A stretch of DNA of 64,000 bases. Source: Chitinophagaceae bacterium (GTDB taxonomy: Bacteria; Bacteroidota; Bacteroidia; Chitinophagales; Chitinophagaceae). Position 1 is the stretch's first letter, and each line of letters opens with the position of its first letter. The stretch spans positions 1-64,000 of the forward strand of contig JADKAZ010000016.1 in assembly GCA_016719015.1 (NCBI GenBank). Reading direction: 5' to 3'. Both the position numbers and the translations under genes were made by a program. Below the pieces are notes generated by a model, which worked only from the letters and a program-made list of their open reading frames with translations, was not told the DNA's origin and did not search any database. Of the stretch, positions 9,192 to 18,122 are shown in pieces.

Positions 9192-11006
9192 TTACTGTAT
9201 CAATAATTTTGTAGCAATATTTTTATACCGCAAGTGATAAATGCCCGATGCATATCCACTGACATCAATACTTTGAGTACCGGAACTCATCATCTTACTA
9301 AGCAACACCTGCCCGTTGCTTCCTATTATCTGCAATAGAGCTGGTTCATTTATCCGCAACTGTAACTTACCATCTGTAATCGTGTTGCCAATCAATTGTA
9401 AAGCTGGTATTCCATTCGTGAATAAGAGTTGTCTTACTATGCTGATATCTGTTCTACCATCAATATCCCTTTGCACAATACGATAGAAATTGGCACCATC
9501 AGCAGGTGTAGCATGAGTGAATTGATAATTGGAAACAGCATTACTATTGTTAGCTGTTATGATTGATAAGGTGCTCCAGGTGGTGCTATTGGTGCTGTAC
9601 TGTACCAGGTAATCCTTTGCATTAACTTCATTAGTTGTACGCCAGCTTAATAAAACAGTTGCTGTAGCTTGCCTTGTAGCAGTAAAGGAAAGCCATGTTA
9701 CCGGCAGCGTACCACAGTTAACAGTCATTTGAAAAATAGCAGGTATCATCTTTAAAAAATTCTCTCTCATTGTTACGCTGAAATTGCGATTACCGGCACT
9801 GGGAATAGTTTTTCTGTTGATATATCGTAATTCGTCCAGGAATGCTTCTGCTTGTGCCGTGGTGAAAGTTCCGCTGGTGGGTGTAATTAGTATAGTACGA
9901 ATACCGCCACTAACAGACCGTGCAACCTGGTAAGTAACACCGCCGAGTACGACACTTTGTGTGCCGGTAAACGGTGTACCCAGCCTGATTGAATCTGTAA
10001 CTCCTGTTGGTGTTGTGGGGAGCAGCACTTCCGAATTGCCATCAAGAATTTCTGCTGCCGGAATCTGTATCTCCATTTCAGTAACGGCATTGGTTGATCC
10101 GGTAATGTTACCCAACCCTTCTGTAAAACGGGTTGCTGTTAAGCAGGTTTGCAAATTATTATTCAACCCACCACTAGTAGTACTCAAATCCAGAACAGGT
10201 GTGGAAATCACCGGAGGTGTGGATGTCCAGGCCGGACCCTGGCCAAGGTCAAGAAAATAATATGCTGCACCACCACCGTCGGCACCTACAATAATTTCCA
10301 GGGTACTCAACTGGTTATATCCTATTCTCAACCTTGTATTATCATCTACCACAGCCGTAGTATTGGTAGTGGTGTTAGACCGGAACCGTGTAAAACCAGT
10401 GGTGGAATTGTAGCTGGGTACCAGCAATCCACCGGCAGCTGTTTTATACTGAGCTGTGTTAAAAGCAGAGAACTCGTTATTTTGATTGGAATTGGCAGAG
10501 CCATTACCATCAATATCATAGGTATTTACATACACATTTTGCAAAATGACAGGTGTTCCGGTATTTGTACCATTGTTATAACTACCTCCCAAAATAAACT
10601 GAAAGCGAAACCGGCAGCTACCTGCCGATGACCAGCTGAAAGTGGGGGAAAAAAAACGATCTGCATTGGCCGTCATACCTGCACCGGTTGTGGCACTATA
10701 ATCAAAAGGAATGGTACCTGCACCCGGGGTGCCTGGCAATGTAAATGTGCCTCCCGTAAGACTAACGGTAGTTACAATACAATCTATTTGCTGTGCGCCA
10801 ATAGTAATGACATTGGTGTAAAGAGTGATATTACCTACCCCCGAGCCATCAGTGCCGACTTTGTGCACTTTATTAGCGGCAAGGAAATTAAAATTGTTAT
10901 AGTTGGCATCGAAAATGGATTGAGCAAATGAGAATTGCAGCGAAGAAAAAAAGAAAGCAGTCACAAGAAATGGCATTGGGTTAACCCAACGTAAAATTGT
11001 TTTCAT
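9192..11006 (-). CDS. Exported T9SS cargo protein with C-terminal sorting domain
   Basis: 604 residues. Residues 1-29 form a signal peptide ending SFAQ. About 440-530 is a fibronectin III-like domain (PVTWLSFTATR, WRTTNEVNAKDYLVQYS, YRIVQRDIDGR). The last 70 residues look like a type A T9SS sorting domain (GNTITDGKLQLRI, ALLQIIGSNGQVLL, VSGYASGIYHLRY, ending TKLLIQ). A segment near 395-420 (AEAFLDELRYINR, then AGNRNFSV) resembles repeats found in other Bacteroidota surface proteins. It is therefore probably moved across the outer membrane and released or attached to the surface. I see no catalytic domain; an adhesin or matrix role is a guess. It is single and ends at a strong shared terminator. 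Confidence 0.75.
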   Translation of the reverse strand: MKTILRWVNPMPFLVTAFFFSSLQFSFAQSIFDANYNNFNFLAANKVHKVGTDGSGVGNITLYTNVITIGAQQIDCIVTTVSLTGGTFTLPGTPGAGTIPFDYSATTGAGMTANADRFFSPTFSWSSAGSCRFRFQFILGGSYNNGTNTGTPVILQNVYVNTYDIDGNGSANSNQNNEFSAFNTAQYKTAAGGLLVPSYNSTTGFTRFRSNTTTNTTAVVDDNTRLRIGYNQLSTLEIIVGADGGGAAYYFLDLGQGPAWTSTPPVISTPVLDLSTTSGGLNNNLQTCLTATRFTEGLGNITGSTNAVTEMEIQIPAAEILDGNSEVLLPTTPTGVTDSIRLGTPFTGTQSVVLGGVTYQVARSVSGGIRTILITPTSGTFTTAQAEAFLDELRYINRKTIPSAGNRNFSVTMRENFLKMIPAIFQMTVNCGTLPVTWLSFTATRQATATVLLSWRTTNEVNAKDYLVQYSTNSTTWSTLSIITANNSNAVSNYQFTHATPADGANFYRIVQRDIDGRTDISIVRQLLFTNGIPALQLIGNTITDGKLQLRINEPALLQIIGSNGQVLLSKMMSSGTQSIDVSGYASGIYHLRYKNIATKLLIQ

Positions 11007-11189
11007 TACGAATAGTTTTAAATATATTAGATTTTAAATCTGCAAATGTATGAAGAACCTGACAATTACAGTATGTATTAACTCTTAATTTTTATAATAC
11101 ACACGGAATATGAAAGTATGTAACACGGTTGTCAAGTATAAAAAATTAGTTGAATCTGCAACAGCCATTTCTACCTGTTTTCTTCTATA

Positions 11190-11375
11190 CCAGGTCTTCC
11201 AACTTTATAGTTTCACAGCCGATGTCTGACAGCCCGGCCTCGCCTGAGGCGAGGTGTGCAGAATGGACCCGGCGTTAATTTGTAAAGCAACTGCGTAATA
11301 CGGCGAAGCATGTTCCGATGTAAATCGGGATGCCACAGCCCCAACACACAAAGCCATCCGACACTTGTCTGAGAA
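11190..11375 (+). repeat. Intergenic repeat family 1, most complete copy
   Basis: Order of elements: GCCGATGTCTGACAGCCC, an imperfect palindrome (GCCTCGCCTGAGGCGAGG), GGCGTTAAT, CTGCGTAATACGGCGAAGC, the hairpin CCGATgtaaATCGG, then CCCCAACACACAAAGCCATC. Parts recur at 5625, 9075, 13190 and 15981. The segment just downstream (11382-11475, TTTTCAGTCCATCGTTGC onward) resembles 2803-2895, so the unit may extend to about 11480. Confidence 0.65.
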
Positions 11376-11608
11376 AGAAATATTTTCAGTCCATCGTTGC
11401 AAACGATGGACAACTATTCAACATTTTATTTATAATTAAGCAGTTTTGCAGACAAGCTAAGGATAACGGGGCATCGGCTCCGATTCCCATCGGGACAAGT
11501 GTTGCAATTACTGCTGTTTTATTTTACTTTCAACTATCTTACAGCAAAATATCATTTCAATGAAATGAGACAGTATAAATAAGCTTAACCATCCAAAACA
11601 CTAAAAAC

Positions 11609-11990
11609 ATGAAAAAGCTTGTGTAATTTTTTGCAGCCTGTTTGTTATATACAGCTGTAACAGCAATAAAGAAAAAAACAACCCAACATTTACTCAAAAA
11701 GAAAAAGCAGTACAATCTGCTACGGATATTGAGCTACAGAACTGGCTAAAAGGTAAAGTATGGACAGCTGATGATGGCATGGCTCCCATGTCGTTGCTTA
11801 AACTTAAATCCGATGGCAGCTATGAATTAAAAACCAGCAAAAAACCGGATACCTGGCAAATAATTGAAGGTAAAATAGCTTTAGCAAGATTAACAGAATG
11901 GCCGCTAGAAAAATAGACGATACTACATTTCGTTTATATGTAAAGCCAACTGATAAATGGTATACCTATAAACAAACCAGCACTCTGTAG
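11609..11990 (+). pseudogene. Small lipoprotein with two A-run frameshifts
   Basis: The ATG at 11609 is followed by a run of five A and runs into a stop after five codons. Restoring one A gives a lipoprotein signal peptide (ACVIFCSLFVIYSC) and then a continuous frame (NWLKGKVWTADDG, LLKLKSDGSYELKTSKKPD, IALARLTEWPLEK). A second missing A in GAAAAATAG near 11913 causes the next stop. Repaired, the tail reads IDDTTFRLYVKPTDKWYTYK and the product is about 127 residues. No family recognised. Both lesions are one-base contractions of A homopolymers with no visible amino-acid damage, the pattern expected from sequencing error as much as from mutation. Confidence 0.65.
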
Positions 11991-12000
11991 TAGTACATTT

Positions 12001-12047
12001 CTTCCGCCGTGGCAGGTGTTCCCCCAAAAACAACACGCCGTGGTTGC
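12001..12047 (+). repeat. Intergenic repeat family 3, copy 2
   Basis: TTCCGCCGTGGCAGG and AAAAACAACACGCCGTGG, matching 7987-8033. A fragment (GGCAGGTGTTC) recurs at 17264, directly next to a family 2 copy, so families 2 and 3 may be parts of one longer unit. Confidence 0.55.
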
Positions 12048-12079
12048 TGTGTGTCCTCCGCTAACCATGGTGTAATTTT

Positions 12080-12110
12080 AATAGTTCCGGGCAATATACC
12101 CGGGACTATT
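12080..12110. terminator. Hairpin after greA/rnk-like gene
   Basis: Inverted repeat AATAGTtCCGGG / CCCGGgACTATT with a 7-nt loop, 17 bases beyond the stop of the minus-strand GreA/Rnk-type gene. AT-rich flanks. Probably its terminator; it could also serve the plus strand. Confidence 0.6.
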
Positions 12111-12126
12111 AAAAACTTTATAAGGC

Positions 12127-12522
12127 TCATTTATTATTCACTTCTTCAATCAAAAACAATTTTTCCCCGGCCGGCACCTTCCACTTCACAGTGACACCAC
12201 GGCAAAAACCTATAAGGGCGGTTCCCAATGGCGATAGAACTGATATTTTTTTTTCTTTCAGGTTCGCCTGGTCAGGAGTTACAATCATTAATTCCAACAG
12301 GGCATTGGTTTCTATATCCCTCACTTTTAACCGGCTGCCCAGCCGCACCACGCCGGCAGGCAACTCGTTTTCATCCAGCAACCGGGCTCTTTTCAGTTCC
12401 TGTTGCAGCGCATTGGCAGATTCACGGTCTGCGGCATGAAGCACAGAATGATTGCGCAGGTAATACAATATAGCAGCATGGTCTTCCTTTGTAAGCAAGA
12501 CCGATTTTTTTTTCGTAAGCAT
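12127..12522 (-). CDS. GreA/GreB-family (Rnk-like) factor
   Basis: 131 residues. The C-terminal half has the GreA/GreB C-terminal fold signature (VVRLGSRLKVRD, KKISVLSPLGTALIGFCRG, VTVKWKVPAGEKLF). The N-terminal part is short and partly helical (DHAAILYYLRNHSV, LQQELKRARLL), closer to Rnk/nucleoside diphosphate kinase regulator proteins than to full GreA with its long coiled coil. Such proteins bind RNA polymerase at the secondary channel. The small membrane protein gene lies just upstream on the same strand with a 9-base gap, so they may be co-transcribed. A decayed relative of this gene lies at 24300-24425. Confidence 0.8.
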   Translation of the reverse strand: MLTKKKSVLLTKEDHAAILYYLRNHSVLHAADRESANALQQELKRARLLDENELPAGVVRLGSRLKVRDIETNALLELMIVTPDQANLKEKKISVLSPLGTALIGFCRGVTVKWKVPAGEKLFLIEEVNNK

Positions 12523-12531
12523 GTTTTATTT

Positions 12532-12744
12532 TTAAGAAGTAACAAAAGAGTCAGCAGGTTCTTTTCCAGCCGGCATTTTTTTCTTTTTGGAATAGAAGAG
12601 GGCTATCACCAATAATGGCAGCGTTACCCAAAGTGCTTTATACCAGTCTGCATTTTTTACAACGGCAGTTTCAAGTATTACGGCATTCATCAACAGGAGT
12701 GCTACTGCAAGCATTCCACTTATAGAAACAGGTTTAGTATTCAT
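12532..12744 (-). CDS. Small membrane protein, unknown
   Basis: 70 residues if started at MNTKPVSISGM (12744). An upstream in-frame ATG at 12786 would add 14 residues, but the shorter form puts the first helix in a normal position. Two membrane segments (about residues 9-25, and 34-48 with WVTLPLLVIALFYS) are followed by a basic cytoplasmic tail (KKKKMPAGK). No family recognised. It is transcribed toward the GreA/Rnk-like gene. Confidence 0.5.
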   Translation of the reverse strand: MNTKPVSISGMLAVALLLMNAVILETAVVKNADWYKALWVTLPLLVIALFYSKKKKMPAGKEPADSFVTS

Positions 12745-13504
12745 GTTAATTAGTTTAATAAAATAAAGAATAGGTTTACCAGACACGGTAACCAGTTTAA
12801 CACTGCTCCGGCAAACGATATGGAGTATAGTAAATAGAATACAGGACTAAACGCATACAGCATTAACCACATACGATACCATAGCAGACAAAATCCTTCC
12901 CGGGCTTTATTTTCAGGCCGGGCTTAGCTGCTTAAAGTCTTTATAATTGGAAAAGTAAAAAAGATGATTACAGAAAGGCATGAACTCTGTAAAGGAACAG
13001 GTATAAGCATCCGTGAGGTCGGTAATCACTACCCCGGGATATAATGAAATTGTATATTTTGAAAACCTGTTCATGAGGATTAAAGATAAACAATTTTATT
13101 GACCGGGATGCCGCTTGATGTATATGTTTTCATAAAATAAGCAACGGCATGCAAGATAACTGCAGGGGTTGTCCGTAGTGCTCCAAAAAAAATGTTCTCT
13201 CCTGCCGGGTCTCCTCACAACCCTGCCCTGTGTGCCGAGTGGACCGGACAATGCAGGCAACCAGGCGTTAATCTACAGTACAACTTCGGAATACCCCGAA
13301 GCCTGTCCCAAAGAAATCGGGATGCCCAACTCTAACACACAAACCCATCCGGCGATCTCAGAAAAAAATTCTACTTAAAATTTTTGCTCAATCGAACATT
13401 TACTTCATTTACCTGTTTAATTTTCTGCCGTAGAAAGTGAATATTCAATGGACATTTTAGCCCTAAACATTTTCCGGATTTTCTAAAAAAATTAAACACT
13501 ACAA
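12745..13504. other. 760-base intergenic region
   Basis: No open frame with coding character. It holds a family 2-like segment (13168-13195), a family 1 repeat (13190-13355) and presumably the promoters of the divergent small membrane protein and TonB receptor. I did not find a convincing Bacteroidota TTTG/TAnnTTTG promoter. Confidence 0.6.
13190..13355 (+). repeat. Intergenic repeat family 1, copy
   Basis: Shares GGCGTTAAT, the AATAC..CGAAGC core, AATCGGGATGCC and TAACACACAAACCCATCCGGC, in the same order as 11190-11375. The hairpin left arm is partly lost (CCCAAAG against ATCGGG). Confidence 0.6.
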
Positions 13505-15952
13505 ATGAAACGGATCGTAGCACTGTTCTTCGCTTTTTGTGTTTCGCTGATTGGCTATTCCCAAAATACCGGAAGCATTACCGGTATGGTAGTTGATAAA
13601 TCAACACAACAGCCACTTGAAGGCGCCTCCATAAAATTGGATAGCACTGTAAAAGGAGCTATTGCAGACAGTATGGGTAAATTCAGAATTGGCAGCATAC
13701 CGGTAAAAAGCTACAACCTTGAAATCAGTAAAGTCGGATATAAAACTGTTGTACTCTATAATATAGTTGTCAATAGCGGAAATGAAAATAACTATGCCAT
13801 CGAGCTGGAACAGGTTACCACTTCTTTAACCGAAGTAGTAATCAAAACAAACAAAAGAACGGCACGGGCAGCCACCCTGGAAACACCGCTGAGTGTACAA
13901 CGACTGACAAGCGAAGAAATCAAAAGCAATCCCGGTGGCAATTTCGACATCAGTAAAGTAATACAAACCCTGCCCGGCGTAGGTGGTGGCCAGCAGGGCG
14001 GCAGTTTCAGAAACGATATTATTATCCGTGGCGGTGCTCCCAATGAAAATGTATTTTACTTAGATGGTATTGAAGTTCCGGTGATCAACCACTTTCAAAC
14101 ACAGGGCAGCAGCGGCGGTCCACAAGGAATTTTAAACGTAAGTTTTATTGAGGATGTAAAACTGAGCTCATCGGCTTTTGATGCCCGTTATGATAATGCC
14201 CTAAGCTCTGTTTTTCAGTTCAAGCAAAAAAATGGCAACCCCAATCAATTCCAGGGTAATTTCAGGTTGAGTGCTACGGAAGCAGCATTGACACTGGAAG
14301 GGCCATTATCAAAAAACAAAAAAACTACTTTCCTTGCATCGGCACGACGTTCTTACCTGGAGTTGTTGTTCCAGGCACTTGATTTGCCTATCCGCCCCAA
14401 CTACTGGGACTTTCAAACAAAAATCACCCACCAGGTTAATAAAAAAACGACACTTACATTCCTGGGCATCGGCGCTATTGATAAATTCCGTTTTGCAGCA
14501 CCTAAAGAAGCTACCCCTGAAAAATTATATTCCATCAACTCCAATGTGTTAGTCAATCAATGGAACTATACTATCGGTGCTTCGTTAAAAAGAAATATCA
14601 ATAATGGTTTTTGGAATTTGGCCCTGAGCCGTACTGATTTTAATAATGATATTGAAAAGTACGAGGACAATCAAAATCCAACGGCGGCCAATCAATCACT
14701 GGATATTATAAGCAGCGAAAAAGAAACCAAACTCCGGTTTGATGTTAATAAAAATCGCAATGGCTGGAAGTTAGCCTATGGTGCATCCACGCAGTTAGCA
14801 GATTACACAAACACTACTTTCAATATCATCCGTAAAGAAATCCGGGATGGCGGGGGCAACATTGTACAACCTGCTGTAAGTGTAAACTTCAACAGTCCGT
14901 TAAAAACATTTTTACGATTGGGTGCTTTTGTACAAGCAGGCAAACGTTTTGCATCCGATCGTCTTGGTATCAGTGCAGGTATCCGTACTGATATGAACAG
15001 CTTTACCACAGATGGAATGAATGGTTTACAAACTTTATCGCCCCGTATTTCATTTAGTTATGTGCTGGCGGATAAATGGACCTGGAATTCGTCAGCCGGT
15101 ATCTATTATAAAATTCCGCCTTACACCATTCTTGGTTTTGCGGATAATAATAATGTGCTGGTGAATAAAAATTCAAAGTACCAGCGAAGCACTCACTATA
15201 CCACCGGCTTTGAATATTTGCCTAATGATGGATTACGTTTTACCATAGAAGGGTTTTACAAAAAATACAGCCAGGTGCCGGTATCCATACGCAATGGAAT
15301 TTCACTGGCCAACCTCGGTACCGATTTTACATTGCTCGGCAACGAAGCGGTGACCTCTAACGGAAAAGGCAAAGCATACGGCCTGGAATTTTTTGTACAA
15401 AAGAAACTAACCAATAAATTCTTTGGCATATTTTCTTATACTTTTTACCGGAGCCTCTATGCAGGCCGCAACGAAAAATATATAGCGAGTAGCTGGGATA
15501 ATCAGCATTTATTAAGCATTACTGCTGGCTATAAATTTCCCCGCAACTGGGAGTTGGGGTTGAAATTTCGTTACCAGGGTGGTGCACCTTATACCCCGTT
15601 TGATGAAACACTATCAAGACTTAATTATTTATCGCAGGGTGTTGGTACGCTAAACTATGCACAACTCAATACAAACCGTCTTTCAGGATTCAACAGCAGC
15701 GATGTACGCATCGATAAGAAATGGAACTTCCGGAAAACTACTATTGATTTGTTTTTAGATGTTACCAACTGGTATGTGGCAAAAAATCCTGCGATACCAG
15801 AATACACATTTAAACGAAATGCTGCCAATACCGCTTTTGAAACGACAGATGGCTTATCCCTTAAAACCGATGGTAGTAATGCCATACCAACCAGGGTAAA
15901 AAATGATGACCCCTTTGTAACACCAACCATTGGGATTATTATAGAGTTTTAA
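13505..15952 (+). CDS. TonB-dependent outer membrane receptor
   Basis: 815 residues. Signal peptide 1-19 (ending LIGYSQ). Residues about 23-110 are a carboxypeptidase-regulatory-like domain (GSITGMVVDKSTQQPLEGA). The plug follows (about 125-230: VIQTLPGVGGGQQGG, NDIIIRGGAPNENVFYLDG), then a beta-barrel ending in IGIIIEF with the terminal Phe typical of outer membrane proteins. It takes up a ligand using TonB energy, but the ligand cannot be told. No SusD-like gene follows, so it is not a SusCD glycan pair. A plausible class is that of the TonB receptors of about 800 residues often tied to siderophores, cobalamin or peptides. Single gene between repeat-containing spacers. Confidence 0.88.
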   Translation: MKRIVALFFAFCVSLIGYSQNTGSITGMVVDKSTQQPLEGASIKLDSTVKGAIADSMGKFRIGSIPVKSYNLEISKVGYKTVVLYNIVVNSGNENNYAIELEQVTTSLTEVVIKTNKRTARAATLETPLSVQRLTSEEIKSNPGGNFDISKVIQTLPGVGGGQQGGSFRNDIIIRGGAPNENVFYLDGIEVPVINHFQTQGSSGGPQGILNVSFIEDVKLSSSAFDARYDNALSSVFQFKQKNGNPNQFQGNFRLSATEAALTLEGPLSKNKKTTFLASARRSYLELLFQALDLPIRPNYWDFQTKITHQVNKKTTLTFLGIGAIDKFRFAAPKEATPEKLYSINSNVLVNQWNYTIGASLKRNINNGFWNLALSRTDFNNDIEKYEDNQNPTAANQSLDIISSEKETKLRFDVNKNRNGWKLAYGASTQLADYTNTTFNIIRKEIRDGGGNIVQPAVSVNFNSPLKTFLRLGAFVQAGKRFASDRLGISAGIRTDMNSFTTDGMNGLQTLSPRISFSYVLADKWTWNSSAGIYYKIPPYTILGFADNNNVLVNKNSKYQRSTHYTTGFEYLPNDGLRFTIEGFYKKYSQVPVSIRNGISLANLGTDFTLLGNEAVTSNGKGKAYGLEFFVQKKLTNKFFGIFSYTFYRSLYAGRNEKYIASSWDNQHLLSITAGYKFPRNWELGLKFRYQGGAPYTPFDETLSRLNYLSQGVGTLNYAQLNTNRLSGFNSSDVRIDKKWNFRKTTIDLFLDVTNWYVAKNPAIPEYTFKRNAANTAFETTDGLSLKTDGSNAIPTRVKNDDPFVTPTIGIIIEF

Positions 15953-15980
15953 AAAATTGCCTGCATTGTAAAAATGGGTC

Positions 15981-16045
15981 AATCTCCGTAGTACGGCAAA
16001 GCCTGTCCCGATAAAAGATCGGGATACCACATAGCCCGACACCAC
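15981..16045 (+). repeat. Intergenic repeat family 1, short copy
   Basis: CTCCGTAGTACGGCAAAGCC, then a well-formed hairpin TCCCGATaaaagATCGGGA, then TACCACATAGCCCGACACC. It lies between the convergent TonB receptor and Rieske-flavodoxin genes, 29 bases after the receptor stop, where the hairpin could also act as a terminator. Confidence 0.6.
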
Positions 16046-16065
16046 CCTCAATAATGTATCCGCAT

Positions 16066-17196
16066 TTACACATTCATATCAGGGTTAATTAAATCCGCAG
16101 TATGTGAATCTTCTTTGTGCGGCTTGGGTGCTTTCAGCTTTACATCCTGCACTTGTTTTATCTGCCGGGAGGTTTCAAGGCAATTATCTACCAACTCCTT
16201 TGCAGTTCGTTTTATGTACTCACTTCTTTTAAACTGTAATACATTTTTATCCATGTCCTCAGCTGTCCATCCCCTGCTCCACCCCAAAAAACTGAAGGGT
16301 GGAAAAGTGAAACCTAAATCTGTAAAGAACACCATCATCTGCCCGGCCACCTGTTGTATATTATCTTGCCCGCCGGTAATAATAAATGAAGCCACTTTAT
16401 TTTTTACCAGCACCTTATCTTTTACGGTTATCTGATTTTGCACACAGTTCAATCTTTCTGCCATTTTAAAATATAATGAAGAGGCGTTGCCCCATCGGAT
16501 TGGTGTGGCTATCAATACTACATCGGCCCAGAGAATCATATCACGGTACACCTGCGTCATACCATCATCAGGTTGCATTTCAGTAATACTGCAGGGCCAG
16601 GTGCAGGCATTCTGGTGCTGGCTGTAGTAGCCTTCGCATGTGCGAAAGCCTGACTCCCGTAATTTTATCATCTTGGTAGCTGCGCCGTGTTTTTCTTTAG
16701 CATAATCCAGTGCCAGTTCCAATGCAGCTTCCGAAGTGCTGTAGCGGGGCAAATCATCATTCATATTGGTAGTGGAAATGCCGAGAATATTTTTTGAACC
16801 AGGAGTTGTTTGGTATTGCAGCTTTATAAGGTCTTCAATAATTTTCAGGTCATGTAATGCACGGTGAGCTTTTACTACAGGTTGTTCACTGATAAAAATA
16901 TCATCACCTTCAATTTTAACTTCGTAAACAGCCTGCTGATCTTTAAATCCCGGGGGAGCAGAACCTGTTTTAATATTATACTCCCACCCATGCCACGGAC
17001 AAGTAACATACAGGCCGTCATACTTTTTTTCTACCAGACCCAACCCTAAAGGCCCCGCTTTATGTAAGCAGGCATTTGCAATGGCAGTTATCTCATTATT
17101 GAAATGAAACAGTGCAACTTTTTGCGCCCCACTTACTACAATTTTCTGACTGTTGTTTGGTAAATCGGAAATGGAACAAACCCTGATAAAGTTCAT
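16066..17196 (-). CDS. Rieske [2Fe-2S]-flavodoxin-like fusion oxidoreductase
   Basis: 376 residues, two domains. Residues 1-105 are a Rieske ferredoxin domain with both ligand pairs intact (C43-x-H45 in ACLHKAGPL, C66-x2-H69 in CPWHGWEY). About 134-335 is an NAD(P)H-dependent FMN reductase/flavodoxin-like domain (KNILGIS, then ADVVLIATPIRWGNAS and FIITGGQDNIQQVAG), carrying C187, C198 and C202 where related iron-sulfur flavoproteins have cysteines. A charged tail of about 40 residues follows. No signal peptide, so cytoplasmic. The fusion suggests electron flow from NAD(P)H through flavin to the Rieske centre or back; the acceptor is unknown. No neighbouring oxygenase gene supports a classical Rieske oxygenase role. 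Confidence 0.8.
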   Translation of the reverse strand: MNFIRVCSISDLPNNSQKIVVSGAQKVALFHFNNEITAIANACLHKAGPLGLGLVEKKYDGLYVTCPWHGWEYNIKTGSAPPGFKDQQAVYEVKIEGDDIFISEQPVVKAHRALHDLKIIEDLIKLQYQTTPGSKNILGISTTNMNDDLPRYSTSEAALELALDYAKEKHGAATKMIKLRESGFRTCEGYYSQHQNACTWPCSITEMQPDDGMTQVYRDMILWADVVLIATPIRWGNASSLYFKMAERLNCVQNQITVKDKVLVKNKVASFIITGGQDNIQQVAGQMMVFFTDLGFTFPPFSFLGWSRGWTAEDMDKNVLQFKRSEYIKRTAKELVDNCLETSRQIKQVQDVKLKAPKPHKEDSHTADLINPDMNV

Positions 17197-17282
17197 AAAG
17201 CATATTTATGTTGCAGTAAGTTGCGACAATTTTTGCAAGATTTTAAAAATATTCTTGTGCCCGGCAGGTGTTCTTCTTGCTG

Positions 17283-17320
17283 CTTGTCTGTAGTGTTCCA
17301 AAAAAATTAAAAATGCGGAA
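17283..17320 (+). repeat. Intergenic repeat family 2, copy 3
   Basis: TTGTCTGTAGTGTTCC plus an A-rich run ending AAAAATGCGGAATG, like 3668-3700 and 4811-4842. A family 3 fragment (GGCAGGTGTTC) lies immediately upstream at 17264. Confidence 0.5.
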
Positions 17321-17476
17321 TGCCAGCCGGTAAGCAGATTTCATTTCCCGTGCCTGCTATCCCAGCTTTAGTTTCGCCAACTATTATCAGGGGGCTACAT
17401 TATGTCGGGGAACCCAAAAGGCCATATTAAAAACAAACAATTCTCTGGAATGATTGTTAAGGTGGAAATGTGAATA

Positions 17477-18025
17477 ATGAAAATATTATCCCTCCTTTTA
17501 CCTGTTTTACTTTTCTTCCCGGAAAAGCAATATAAAATAGAGTTCGGAAAGTCAGCAGGCAGAATCAGTAATTGGGAAATTCTAAGTGATAATGTAATGG
17601 GCGGTGTTTCTGAAGGGCAAATAGACTATGGAAGCACCTCTGTTACACTTACCGGTAGTGTTTCTCTGAAAAACCGGGGTGGATTTGTCTCGATAAAATC
17701 TGATTTCGAAAAAATTAACCTGTCTTCCTTTACAACCGTGAAAATAAAATTCAAATCGACTCTTCAGAAATATGCGTTTACGCTGGAAAATAGCCAGCGA
17801 TGGTATGAGCCTGCTTACAAACATGAATTCAGCGCCAAAGAAATAAATAAATGGGAAACTGTTTCCATGAACCTAAATGATTTTATGGAAGAAGTAATTG
17901 GTCAACCAACCGGTAAAAAAGCAGATAAAACAATATTAGGAAGTATACTCAGAATCGGAATATCAACAAATGAAAAAAGAGAAGGGCCATTCCAACTCGA
18001 AATTGAATCCATAGAATTTATATGA
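17477..18025 (+). CDS. CIA30-family protein
   Basis: 182 residues with a short signal-like N-terminus (MKILSLLLPVLLFFPEK). The family pattern is clear: WEILSDNVMGGVSEGQ near residue 34, GFVSIKSDFEKINLSSF, an aromatic stretch (NSQRWYEPAYKHEFS) and a C-terminal beta-strand (FQLEIESIEF). CIA30 proteins are beta-sandwich, carbohydrate-binding-module-like. The mitochondrial member helps complex I assembly, but bacterial members, here probably periplasmic, have no firmly known role. The start was chosen because it gives the hydrophobic leader. Neighbours are unrelated envelope genes. Confidence 0.75.
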   Translation: MKILSLLLPVLLFFPEKQYKIEFGKSAGRISNWEILSDNVMGGVSEGQIDYGSTSVTLTGSVSLKNRGGFVSIKSDFEKINLSSFTTVKIKFKSTLQKYAFTLENSQRWYEPAYKHEFSAKEINKWETVSMNLNDFMEEVIGQPTGKKADKTILGSILRIGISTNEKREGPFQLEIESIEFI

Positions 18026-18122
18026 ACAGGGTATAAATTAATTTAAAAAATTTCTACCCTTCCAGGTCTTTCCACTTTATCATTAGAAGCCGATTCCGGT
18101 ATTAGAAATTATTTTATATAAA

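Noticed and set aside
9961..10631. Open frames on the plus strand inside the T9SS cargo gene
   Set aside because: Antisense to a well-supported 604-residue protein, with no family resemblance.
13505..15952. SusC of a polysaccharide utilisation locus
   Set aside because: No SusD-like lipoprotein or glycoside hydrolase gene follows.
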